Assembly: GCA_900552325.1 (NCBI GenBank)
Contig: URZG01000078.1
Span: forward strand, 1 to 8,777
Origin: an uncultured Porphyromonadaceae bacterium
GTDB taxonomy: Bacteria > Bacteroidota > Bacteroidia > Bacteroidales > Muribaculaceae
DNA: 8,777 nt
Direction: 5' to 3'
Part shown: positions 1 through 5,365 of the stretch, one piece after another
Numbering within the stretch: the stretch's first letter is position 1
How the letters are laid out: each line of letters starts with the position of its first letter
Notes under the pieces: generated by a model
What the model was told of the DNA's origin: nothing
The model's database searches: none
What the model saw: the letters and a program-made list of their open reading frames with translations, nothing else
Program-made: the position numbers and the translations under genes

Positions 1-116
1 AGAACAAGGCCCGCTACACCAAGAGCGGCCTCCTGCGCGGCAAAACCAACGAATGGAAAAAGGCCTACATCACCGTAGCTGAAGGCCAGACCATCGATTT
101 CTACAGCAACATCTAA
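1..116 (+). CDS. rplW: 50S ribosomal protein L23 (uL23), C-terminal part only
   Basis: The window opens inside this gene. The readable frame starts at base 3 and gives 37 residues, NKARYTKSG...TIDFYSNI, then TAA at 114-116. The Lys/Arg-rich start and the ending in an acidic/aromatic strand fit the C-terminus of uL23, which binds 23S rRNA domain III near the polypeptide exit and is a docking site for trigger factor and SRP. Identification rests on this short tail plus position: rplW precedes rplB in the S10 operon of nearly all bacteria. The N-terminal part and the start lie outside the window. It is followed by an unusually long spacer of 225 nt before rplB. Confidence 0.85.
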   Translation, partial: NKARYTKSGLLRGKTNEWKKAYITVAEGQTIDFYSNI

Positions 117-341
117 CAATTTCCCGTCTCTGTGGCGGGCCGCCGCTCCCCCGGGAGTGACGGCCGCCCCGGAAAGGGAGGCCGCCGGACAAGTGCCTCC
201 GCAGGCTAAAGCCGTCAAACGGTTACCCCTCCCCAACGAGGGACACCTATTGCGAAAAAGGCGGCTGTGTCTCGGACGGAAGCATACTTCCGCGGAATCC
301 CCTCCGGAGTCAGCACCACAAGATAAACCATTAACAAACAA
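117..341 (+). other. Long GC-rich, hairpin-rich spacer between rplW and rplB
   Basis: This is 225 nt with no convincing gene inside a cluster that is normally tightly packed. Line 121-180 is 46/60 G+C (77%). Inverted repeats seen: arms 138-150 and 153-165 (12 of 13 positions pair, one by G-T wobble, with a 2-nt gap); 277-282 with 287-292 (CGGAAG/CTTCCG, loop CATA, perfect); GCCT/AGGC at 195-206; and CCGT/ACGG near 212-222. No T-run follows any of them, so they do not look like intrinsic terminators. The last 20 nt turn A/C-rich and end in TTAACAAACAA directly against the rplB ATG, which looks like an unstructured ribosome landing zone. Function unknown; possible roles are transcript processing, pausing or autoregulation. 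Confidence 0.7.
138..165 (+). other. Strong GC-rich inverted repeat in the rplW–rplB spacer
   Basis: GGCCGCCGCTCCC (138-150) faces GGGAGTGACGGCC (153-165). Pairing gives eleven Watson-Crick pairs, one G-T wobble and one mismatch around a 2-nt gap; in RNA the innermost pair would open to form the loop. It begins 22 nt after the rplW stop codon. There is no downstream T-tract, so a Rho-independent terminator is not supported. It could stabilise or mark the 3' end of a processed rplW message. Confidence 0.6.
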
Positions 342-1169
342 ATGGCAGTAAGAAAATTCAAGCCCACCACACCGGGGCAAAGACACAAAGTTATTGGCGT
401 GTTCAAAGGAGCGATCACTGCTACAGCGCCAGAAAAATCTCTTACAGTCGGTAAAAAGAGCTCCGGCGGTCGCAACGCCGAGGGTCACCTCACCACCCGC
501 TACCTTGGCGGTGGCCACAAGCGCAAATACCGTATCATTGACTTTAAGAGAAACAAAGACGGTGTGCCCGCCGTAGTGAAGTCGATCGAGTACGATCCCA
601 ACCGTTCGGCCCGTATCGCCCTCCTTTACTACGTTGACGGTGCTAAAGCCTATATCATCGCACCCAATGGCTTAGAAGTTGGCCAGACCGTAGTCAGCGG
701 TCCCGAGGCTGCTCCCGAGGTCGGCAACGCCCTCCCCCTGAGCAAGATCCCCGTAGGTACCGTGGTACACGCTATCGAGCTGCGTCCCGGCCAGGGAGCC
801 TTCATGGCCCGTTCGGCCGGCACTTTCGCCCAGCTCGTTTCGCGTGAAGGCGACTACGCTATCGTGAAACTCCCCTCGGGCGAGACCCGCAAGATCCTCT
901 CGGCCTGCAAGGCTACCGTAGGCGTGGTAGGCAACTCCGAGCACTCCCTCGAGCGTTCCGGCAAGGCCGGCCGTTCGCGCTGGCTCGGCCGTCGCCCCCA
1001 CAACCGCGGTGTTGTTATGAACCCTGTCGATCACCCCATGGGTGGTGGCGAAGGCCGCGCTTCCGGTGGACATCCCCGTTCGCGCAAGGGCCTTTACTCC
1101 AAGGGTCTCAAAACCCGCGCGCCGAAGAAGACTTCCTCGAAGTATATCATCGAGCGTCGTAAAAAGTAA
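342..1169 (+). CDS. rplB: 50S ribosomal protein L2 (uL2)
   Basis: uL2 is a primary 23S rRNA-binding protein needed for subunit joining and for the peptidyl-transferase region. The 275-residue product is close to the usual 273-276. Seen in order: N-terminal RNA-binding OB-like part with GGRNAEGHLTTRYLGGGHK (42-60) and the conserved DFKRNKDGVPAVV and EYDPNRSA blocks; the SH3-like part with GNALPL and LRPGQGAFMARSAGT; and the C-terminal signature MNPVDHPMGGGEGR (226-239). His231 corresponds to the functionally important His229 of E. coli. The next position but one is Met where E. coli has His, as expected for Bacteroidota. The basic tail ends KYIIERRKK. The ATG at 342 follows an A/C-rich leader and no Shine-Dalgarno; the upstream reading stays out of frame with rplW. 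Next gene rpsS starts 37 nt later. Confidence 0.98.
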   Translation: MAVRKFKPTTPGQRHKVIGVFKGAITATAPEKSLTVGKKSSGGRNAEGHLTTRYLGGGHKRKYRIIDFKRNKDGVPAVVKSIEYDPNRSARIALLYYVDGAKAYIIAPNGLEVGQTVVSGPEAAPEVGNALPLSKIPVGTVVHAIELRPGQGAFMARSAGTFAQLVSREGDYAIVKLPSGETRKILSACKATVGVVGNSEHSLERSGKAGRSRWLGRRPHNRGVVMNPVDHPMGGGEGRASGGHPRSRKGLYSKGLKTRAPKKTSSKYIIERRKK

Positions 1170-1206
1170 TCCCGATAGCTAACTTCTAAGAAACTCAACC
1201 ATACAC

Positions 1207-1476
1207 ATGAGTCGTTCACTTAAAAAAGGTCCGTACATCTCGGTGAAACTCGAGAAGAAGGTTAACGCCATGGAGGAATCCGGCAAGAAAGCCGTGATCA
1301 AAACCTGGAGCCGCGCCTCGATGATCGCCCCTGAATTCGTTGGTCACACCTTCGCAGTTCACAATGGCAACAAGTTCATCCCCGTTTACGTAACCGAGAA
1401 CATGGTAGGTCACAAGCTGGGCGAATTCGCTCCTACCCGTACCTTCCGCGGACACGCCGGCAACAAGAAAAAATAA
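1207..1476 (+). CDS. rpsS: 30S ribosomal protein S19 (uS19)
   Basis: uS19 sits in the head of the 30S subunit, forms a complex with S13, and contacts 16S rRNA and the A-site tRNA region. The 89-residue product has the normal family length. It opens MSRSLKKGPYIS, the characteristic N-terminus, and carries IKTWSRASMIAPEFVGHTFAVHNG in mid-protein followed by the family signature MVGHKLGEFAPTRTFRGH (66-83) and a Lys-rich end. The start ATG is preceded by ACCATACAC with no Shine-Dalgarno. It lies in canonical order between rplB (37 nt upstream) and rplV (50 nt downstream) and is presumably cotranscribed. Nothing is missing or unusual. Confidence 0.98.
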   Translation: MSRSLKKGPYISVKLEKKVNAMEESGKKAVIKTWSRASMIAPEFVGHTFAVHNGNKFIPVYVTENMVGHKLGEFAPTRTFRGHAGNKKK

Positions 1477-1526
1477 CAGCCGCCTGCCGGTAAATTCACA
1501 AACGAATAAAAAGAACACATTATAAA

Positions 1527-1946
1527 ATGGGTGTAAGAAAAAGAAACTCAGCTCAGGCCCGCAAGGAAGCCCTCAAGGAGGTATCCTTCGCCAAACTGAC
1601 CAACGTGCCCTCGTCGCCCCGCAAAATGCGCCTGGTGGCCGACATGGTCCGTGGCAAAGAGGTTTTCCGCGCTCTGGGTATCCTGAAATTCTCCAATAAA
1701 GAGGCTGCAGCCCGCCTGGAGAAACTTCTCCGCTCGGCAATCGCCAACTGGGAAGCCAAAAACGAGCGTAAAGCCGAATCCGGCGAGCTCTACATCTCCA
1801 CCATCTTCGTTAACCCCGCCCCCATGCTCAAGCGTCTGCGCACAGCTCCCCAGGGTCGCGGTTACCGTATCCGCAAACGTGCCAACCACGTTACCGTGAT
1901 CGTTGACACCATCGACAAAGACGTTAAATCCAACGACAAAGACTGA
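1527..1946 (+). CDS. rplV: 50S ribosomal protein L22 (uL22)
   Basis: uL22 binds 23S rRNA; its long beta-hairpin lines the nascent-peptide exit tunnel, where changes can give macrolide resistance. The product is 139 residues, longer than the roughly 110 of E. coli, with extra residues at both ends as is usual in Bacteroidota. The core is clear: FAKLTNVPSSPRKMRLVADMVRGK, then AARLEKLLRSAIANWEAKN, and the hairpin/signature region LKRLRTAPQGRGYRIRKRAN followed by HVTVIV. The acidic tail DTIDKDVKSNDKD is typical of the phylum but poorly conserved. The ATG at 1527 follows an A-rich leader (ATAAAAAGAACACATTATAA) without a Shine-Dalgarno. Only 2 nt separate its TGA from the rpsC ATG, so translational coupling to rpsC is likely. 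Confidence 0.97.
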   Translation: MGVRKRNSAQARKEALKEVSFAKLTNVPSSPRKMRLVADMVRGKEVFRALGILKFSNKEAAARLEKLLRSAIANWEAKNERKAESGELYISTIFVNPAPMLKRLRTAPQGRGYRIRKRANHVTVIVDTIDKDVKSNDKD

Positions 1947-1948
1947 CC

Positions 1949-2698
1949 ATGGGACAGAAAGTAAATCCGATTAGCAACCGCCTCGGCGTAATCCGTGGCT
2001 GGGATTCCAACTGGTTCGGCGGCAAAAAGTACGGCGACACCCTGCTGGAAGACTCCAAGCTCCGCAAATACCTCAATGTCCGTCTGGCCAAGTCGAGCGT
2101 TTCACGTATCGTTATCGAGCGCACTCTCAAGCTCATCACCATCACCGTCTGCACCTCGCGTCCGGGCCTGATCATCGGCAAGGGCGGCTCCGAGGTCGAC
2201 AAACTCAAGGAAGAGCTCAAGAAAATCACCGACAAGGATGTTCAGATCAACATCTTCGAGGTGAAGCGTCCCGAACTCGACGCCCAGATCGTGGCTTCGA
2301 CCATCGCCCGCCAGATCGAAGGCAAAATCGCCTACCGCCGTGCCGTGAAGATGGCTGTAGCAGCCACCATGCGCTCCGGCGCCGAGGGCATCAAGGTGCA
2401 GGTTTCCGGCCGCCTCAACGGCGCCGAGATGGCCCGCTCCGAGATGTTCAAGGAAGGCCGCACCCCGCTCCACACCCTCCGTGCCGACATCGACTACGCT
2501 CTGGTCGAGGCACACACCAAGGTCGGTGTGATCGGCGTGAAGGTGTGGATCTGCCGCGGTGAAGTCTACGGCAAGCGCGATCTCGCCCCCAACTTCACCC
2601 AGCAGGACAAGGGCGGCCGCTCCGCAGGCGGCGACCGTGGCGACCGCCGTCGCGGCGGTTTCCGCAAGCCCCGCAACCAGCAGGCTCCCCGCAACTAA
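1949..2698 (+). CDS. rpsC: 30S ribosomal protein S3 (uS3)
   Basis: uS3 is in the 30S head at the mRNA entry channel and contributes to the ribosome's mRNA helicase activity. The 249-residue protein shows MGQKVNPISNRLGVIRGWDS at its N-terminus, a type II KH domain with the GKGG loop at 77-80 (GLIIGKGGSEVDKL), and a C-terminal domain including EGKIAYRRAVKMAV. Arg130, Arg131 and Lys134 match the E. coli helicase residues Arg131, Arg132 and Lys135. Beyond about residue 215 is a low-complexity Gly/Arg-rich tail (GGDRGDRRRGGFRKPRNQQ), longer than in E. coli (233 aa) and probably disordered and RNA-binding. It starts 2 nt after rplV. It is followed by a 292-nt spacer where rplP would normally be almost adjacent. 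Confidence 0.98.
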   Translation: MGQKVNPISNRLGVIRGWDSNWFGGKKYGDTLLEDSKLRKYLNVRLAKSSVSRIVIERTLKLITITVCTSRPGLIIGKGGSEVDKLKEELKKITDKDVQINIFEVKRPELDAQIVASTIARQIEGKIAYRRAVKMAVAATMRSGAEGIKVQVSGRLNGAEMARSEMFKEGRTPLHTLRADIDYALVEAHTKVGVIGVKVWICRGEVYGKRDLAPNFTQQDKGGRSAGGDRGDRRRGGFRKPRNQQAPRN

Positions 2699-2990
2699 AA
2701 AGCATCCGACAGGCAGCGGCACCCGCGGCGGGGAAAAGAGTCGTTAACCTTTCCCCGGCCGCCGGGAGCCGACCGCCGGAGCCTCCCGCTCCGGCCACGG
2801 CAGGCCACCACCGGAAATTCCACCGCAATCCTTCCTCGGAAATCCGGCGAAAAGCCCAACCGGCTGCCAACCCTTACTATATGTCGCAAAGCTGCGTCGA
2901 CGGATGGACGTAAACGGCGACAATGCAGGTCCGCCCGGCGGCGGCTCCCTGTAAAGGTTTAACAACAACCAACAGTTAACATCCAAAACA
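2699..2990 (+). other. Longest GC-rich spacer, between rpsC and rplP, with competing hairpins
   Basis: This 292-nt stretch has no convincing gene; frames that stay open on the minus strand are low-complexity Gly/Arg/Pro products of GC-rich DNA. Lines 2701-2760 and 2761-2820 are 67% and 77% G+C. Inverted repeats: 2729-2736 with 2750-2757 (CGGGGAAA/TTTCCCCG, 8 bp, 13-nt loop); 2763-2768 with 2783-2788 (CGGGAG/CTCCCG); 2776-2781 with 2789-2794 (CCGGAG/CTCCGG); and 2882-2887 with 2917-2922 (TGTCGC/GCGACA) enclosing the palindrome CGTCGACG (2895-2902). The second and third cannot easily form together. From about 2952 the sequence turns AT-rich, with two TTAAC blocks before the rplP ATG. No promoter matching the Bacteroidota consensus and no T-tract terminator were found. 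Function unknown. Confidence 0.7.
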
Positions 2991-3422
2991 ATGTTACAAC
3001 CGAAAAAAACAAAATTCCGCAGAGTTCAGAAAGGCCGTGCAAAAGGCAACGCACAGCGCGGCAACCAGCTCGCCTTCGGTTCGTTCGGCATCAAGACCCT
3101 TGAGACCAAGTGGATCACCGGTCGCCAGATCGAGGCAGCCCGTATCGCCGTTACGCGCTACATGCAGCGTCAGGGCCAGCTCTGGATCCGCATCTTCCCC
3201 GACAAACCCATCACCAAGAAGCCTCTTGACGTACGTATGGGTAAAGGTAAAGGTAACCCCGAAGGCTTCGTGGCATCCGTGACCCCCGGCCGCATGCTCA
3301 TCGAGATCGACGGCGTACCTTTCGACGTGGCCAAGGAAGCACTCCGTCTGGGTGCTCAGAAACTCCCCGTTACCACCAAGTTCGTGGTTTCGCGCGATTA
3401 CGATCCTTCCCTCAACATCTAA
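2991..3422 (+). CDS. rplP: 50S ribosomal protein L16 (uL16)
   Basis: uL16 is a late-assembly 50S protein that lies near the peptidyl-transferase centre and helps position A- and P-site tRNA. The 143-residue product compares with 136 in E. coli. It starts MLQPKKTKFRRVQKGR, diagnostic for the family, continues with AFGSFGIKTLETKWITGRQI, and has the signature IRIFPDKPITKKPLDVRMGK followed by GKGNPEGFVA. Arg82 is the counterpart of E. coli Arg81, the residue hydroxylated by RoxA there; whether that happens here cannot be seen. The extra C-terminal residues (KFVVSRDYDPSLNI) account for the added length. The ATG follows an A/C-rich, Shine-Dalgarno-free leader at the end of the long spacer. rpmC begins 30 nt downstream. 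Confidence 0.98.
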   Translation: MLQPKKTKFRRVQKGRAKGNAQRGNQLAFGSFGIKTLETKWITGRQIEAARIAVTRYMQRQGQLWIRIFPDKPITKKPLDVRMGKGKGNPEGFVASVTPGRMLIEIDGVPFDVAKEALRLGAQKLPVTTKFVVSRDYDPSLNI

Positions 3423-3452
3423 TAAAGAACTCCTGATAATCATACGAAAGTC

Positions 3453-3650
3453 ATGAAGAAAGAAGAAATCAAAGAACTCTCCACGGCCGATTTGAAGGAG
3501 CGCCTGGCCCAGATGGAAAAGGAATACCTCCAGCAGAAGATCAACCACGCGGTTTCGCCCATCGACAACCCCGCCAAGATCACTGCCGACCGCAAAATGA
3601 TCGCCCGCGTGAAAACCGAGCTCCGCGCTCGCGAACTCAACCAGAAGTAA
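3453..3650 (+). CDS. rpmC: 50S ribosomal protein L29 (uL29)
   Basis: uL29 is a small two-helix 50S protein beside the exit tunnel, next to L23. The 65-residue product has the usual family size and an all-helical look: MKKEEIKELSTADLKERLAQ, a charged first helix, a short linker with NHAVSPIDNPAKI, then the second helix with MIARVKTELRARELNQK, which matches the family pattern ending in (T/V)xLRERE. The interhelix segment keeps the Pro-Xaa-Asp/Asn-Asn-Pro motif common in Bacteroidales. The start ATG lies 30 nt after rplP and is preceded by ACGAAAGTC, which is not a convincing Shine-Dalgarno. rpsQ follows after 20 nt. Position between rplP and rpsQ confirms identity. Confidence 0.96.
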   Translation: MKKEEIKELSTADLKERLAQMEKEYLQQKINHAVSPIDNPAKITADRKMIARVKTELRARELNQK

Positions 3651-3670
3651 CACCCCGCCACGCAAGAAAA

Positions 3671-3931
3671 ATGGAAGAAAAAAGAAACTTACGTAAAGAG
3701 CGTATCGGCATCGTTTCGAGCAACAAGGGCGACAAAACCATCACCGTTACGGTGAAGTGGAAGGAGAAACACCCCATCTACGGCAAGTTCGTCAACAAAA
3801 CAAAGAAGTTCCACGCTCACGACGAGAAGAACGAATGCTCCGTCGGCGATAAAGTTCGCCTTATGGAAACCCGCCCCCTGTCCGCCACCAAGCGCTGGAG
3901 GTTAGTAGAAATCATCGAAAAAGTTAAGTAA
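3671..3931 (+). CDS. rpsQ: 30S ribosomal protein S17 (uS17)
   Basis: uS17 is an early-binding 30S protein with an OB fold that contacts 16S rRNA helices 7 and 11. The product is 86 residues, normal for the family. Visible features are the N-terminal RKERIGIVSSNKGDKTITVT strand pair, HPIYGKFVNKTKKFHAHDE, and the C-terminal signature GDKVRLMETRPLSATKRWRL. The start ATG at 3671 follows GCCACGCAAGAAAA, A-rich with no Shine-Dalgarno. It is packed tightly with its neighbours, 20 nt after rpmC and only 2 nt before rplN, consistent with one transcript and probable translational coupling to rplN. Nothing odd in sequence or length. Confidence 0.97.
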   Translation: MEEKRNLRKERIGIVSSNKGDKTITVTVKWKEKHPIYGKFVNKTKKFHAHDEKNECSVGDKVRLMETRPLSATKRWRLVEIIEKVK

Positions 3932-3933
3932 CA

Positions 3934-4299
3934 ATGATACAGACCGAATCACGTTTAACCGTAGCCGACAACTCCGGCGCGAAAGAGGCTCTGTGTATCC
4001 ACGTTCTCGGTGGTACCGGCCGTCGCTATGCATCGGTGGGCGACATCATCGTCGTTTCTGTAAAGAGCGTCATCCCTTCGTCCGACGTAAAGAAAGGCAC
4101 TGTATCGAAAGCCGTTGTCGTGCGCACCAAGAAGGAAATCCGTCGCGCCGACGGTTCCTACATCCGTTTCGACGACAACGCCTGCGTGCTGCTTAACAAC
4201 GCCGGCGAGCTCCGCGGCACCCGTATCTTCGGACCGGTAGCCCGCGAGCTCCGCGCCACCAACATGAAGATCGTCTCACTTGCTCCGGAAGTGCTCTAA
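3934..4299 (+). CDS. rplN: 50S ribosomal protein L14 (uL14)
   Basis: uL14 is a highly conserved 50S protein at the subunit interface; with L19 it forms intersubunit bridges, and it is the docking site of the ribosome-silencing factor RsfS in many bacteria. The 121-residue product matches the usual 120-123. It begins MIQTESRLTVADNSGAKEAL and contains GRRYASVGDIIVVSVKSVIP, VVVRTKKEIRRADGSYIRFD, NACVLLNN, and the C-terminal signature GTRIFGPVARELRATNMKIV. The ATG comes 2 nt after the rpsQ stop. A 51-nt spacer follows, containing the 11-mer TTAACAAACAA that is also found just before rplB. Confidence is very high from conservation and order. Confidence 0.98.
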   Translation: MIQTESRLTVADNSGAKEALCIHVLGGTGRRYASVGDIIVVSVKSVIPSSDVKKGTVSKAVVVRTKKEIRRADGSYIRFDDNACVLLNNAGELRGTRIFGPVARELRATNMKIVSLAPEVL

Positions 4300-4350
4300 G
4301 CCCCTCTGAGGCAAATAACCCCTTAACAAACAACACAAAACCCCTGAATT

Positions 4351-4668
4351 ATGAAACTTCATATCAAAAAGGGTGACACCGTTGCCGTTATCGCCGGCGA
4401 GGACCGCGGCAAGCAGGGACGAGTGCTTTCTGTTGACGCTGCCAAGAACCGCGCTATCGTGGAAGGCGTCAACATCGTAAAGAAGAGCACCAAACCTTCT
4501 GCCAAACACCCCCAGGGCGGCATCATCGAAATGGAAGCCCCCATCAACCTGTCGAACATCAACCTCGTCGACCCCAAGACCGGCAAGCCCACCCGCGTAG
4601 GCATCCGCGTCAACGACAAAGGCGAGAAAGTACGTTTCGCTAAAAAATCAGGAGAGGAGATTAAGTAA
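4351..4668 (+). CDS. rplX: 50S ribosomal protein L24 (uL24)
   Basis: uL24 is one of the two assembly-initiator proteins of the 50S subunit and binds the 5' region of 23S rRNA. The 105-residue product has the usual length. A KOW motif covers about residues 6-33 (KKGDTVAVIAGEDRGKQGRV), followed by IVEGVNIVKKSTKPSAKHPQ and GGIIEMEAPINLSNINLVDP, both conserved in the family. The ATG at 4351 is preceded by CCCCTGAATT, without a Shine-Dalgarno. Its TAA (4666-4668) shares one base with the rplE ATG, so the two are probably translationally coupled. In E. coli the S8 repressor site lies near this rplX–rplE junction; no equivalent structure was recognised here. Confidence 0.97.
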   Translation: MKLHIKKGDTVAVIAGEDRGKQGRVLSVDAAKNRAIVEGVNIVKKSTKPSAKHPQGGIIEMEAPINLSNINLVDPKTGKPTRVGIRVNDKGEKVRFAKKSGEEIK

Positions 4669-5210
4669 TGAGCCAGACAACCCTTAAGAAAAAATACGAG
4701 GAGACTATCGTCCCCGCCCTGACTAAGGAGTTCAGCTACACCACTCCGATGCAGGTGCCCCGCCTGGAAAAAATCGTTATCAACCAGGGCCTGGGTGAAG
4801 CCACTCAGGATAAGAAGATCATAGAGACCGCTATCAACGAGCTCACCGCAATCACCGGCCAGAAAGCCGTGCAGACCCTCTCGAAGAAGGATATCTCCAA
4901 CTTCAAGGTCCGCAAGAAAATGCCTATCGGCGTGCGCGTGACTCTGCGTCGCGAGAAAATGTACGAGTTCCTGGAGCGTCTGGTACGCGTGGCTCTGCCC
5001 CGTATCCGCGACTTCAAGGGCATCGAGAGCAAGCTCGACGGCCGCGGCAACTACACCCTCGGCATCACCGAGCAGATCATCTTCCCCGAAATCAACATCG
5101 ACTCCATCTCGAAGCTGATGGGTATGAACATCACCTTCGTGACCTCGGCCAATACCGACGAAGAGGGCTTCGCACTGCTCAAGCAGTTCGGCCTCCCCTT
5201 CAAGAAGTAA
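4668..5210 (+). CDS. rplE: 50S ribosomal protein L5 (uL5)
   Basis: uL5 binds 5S rRNA in the central protuberance and touches P-site tRNA. The product is 180 residues (179 in E. coli). Conserved blocks include the N-terminal MQVPRLEKIVINQGLGEA, TGQKAVQTLSKKDISNFKVR, MPIGVRVTLRREKMYEFLER, VALPRIRDFKGI, and NYTLGITEQIIFPEI near the C-terminus. The ATG overlaps the rplX stop by one base; the codons just upstream read GGAGAGGAG, which resembles a Shine-Dalgarno but also encodes rplX residues. This is the last gene of the upstream unit: a strong intrinsic terminator starts 24 nt after the stop. Normally rpsN would follow immediately, so rplE marks the break point of the cluster. Confidence 0.98.
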   Translation: MSQTTLKKKYEETIVPALTKEFSYTTPMQVPRLEKIVINQGLGEATQDKKIIETAINELTAITGQKAVQTLSKKDISNFKVRKKMPIGVRVTLRREKMYEFLERLVRVALPRIRDFKGIESKLDGRGNYTLGITEQIIFPEINIDSISKLMGMNITFVTSANTDEEGFALLKQFGLPFKK

Positions 5211-5233
5211 TCCGACGGAGTACAGATCCCGAT

Positions 5234-5285
5234 AAATAAAGAGCGGTGTGTCGCTTTAGCAGGCTGACACACCGCTTTTTATTTT
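5234..5285 (+). terminator. Intrinsic terminator after rplE, probably bidirectional
   Basis: AGCGGTGTGTC (5242-5252) pairs perfectly with GACACACCGCT (5266-5276) around a 13-nt loop. The stem extends outward through AAATAAAG/TTTTATTT (5234-5241 with 5277-5284, one G-T pair), giving 19 consecutive pairs. The A-run on the left and T-run on the right make it symmetrical, so it could work on either strand. It lies 24 nt after the rplE stop and should end the S10–rplE transcript before the inserted gene. This is the clearest regulatory signal in the window; that it ends most transcripts in vivo is inferred. Confidence 0.93.
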
Positions 5286-5365
5286 CATTCCTGTCTTAAT
5301 CCTGCATTTCGCAGTGATTAACTGCATGTCTTAAACAATGTACTCTATAATAATTATTTGACAGT
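5286..5365 (+). promoter_or_regulatory. AT-rich upstream region of the leucine-rich-repeat gene
   Basis: Because a terminator lies just upstream, this 80-nt region should hold the promoter of the next gene. No good Bacteroidota promoter was found. The nearest matches to TAnnTTTG are ATTATTTG at 5353-5360, too close to the start codon, and TGCATTTC at 5303-5310. Two repeats are visible: the direct repeat TGTCTTAA (5292-5299 and 5327-5334, 35 nt apart) and the inverted repeat GCAGT-GATTA-ACTGC (5311-5325), which could be an operator. TATAAT at 5346-5351 fits an enterobacterial -10, but such boxes are not the norm for this phylum's primary sigma factor. Confidence 0.35.

Noticed and set aside
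157..351. 64-codon frame in the rplW–rplB spacer
   Set aside because: GTG start, low-complexity Pro/Ala/Arg product without family features, runs into rplB; expected by chance in GC-rich DNA.
2883..2910. Possible antisense promoter (CAGCTTTG on the minus strand)
   Set aside because: Only a partial -7 match and no TTTG at the right distance; no gene would be driven by it.
2595..2986. Overlapping minus-strand frames in the rpsC–rplP spacer
   Set aside because: Products are Gly/Arg/Pro-rich shadows of GC-rich palindromic DNA; no promoter or family similarity.
4651..4660. GGAGAGGAG before rplE as a Shine-Dalgarno
   Set aside because: It encodes the conserved Glu-Glu end of L24, so its presence need not reflect selection for initiation.
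5346..5360. TATAAT and ATTATTTG as promoter of the leucine-rich-repeat gene
   Set aside because: TATAAT is not the usual box in this phylum; ATTATTTG has the first two bases wrong and would put the start at or inside the ATG.
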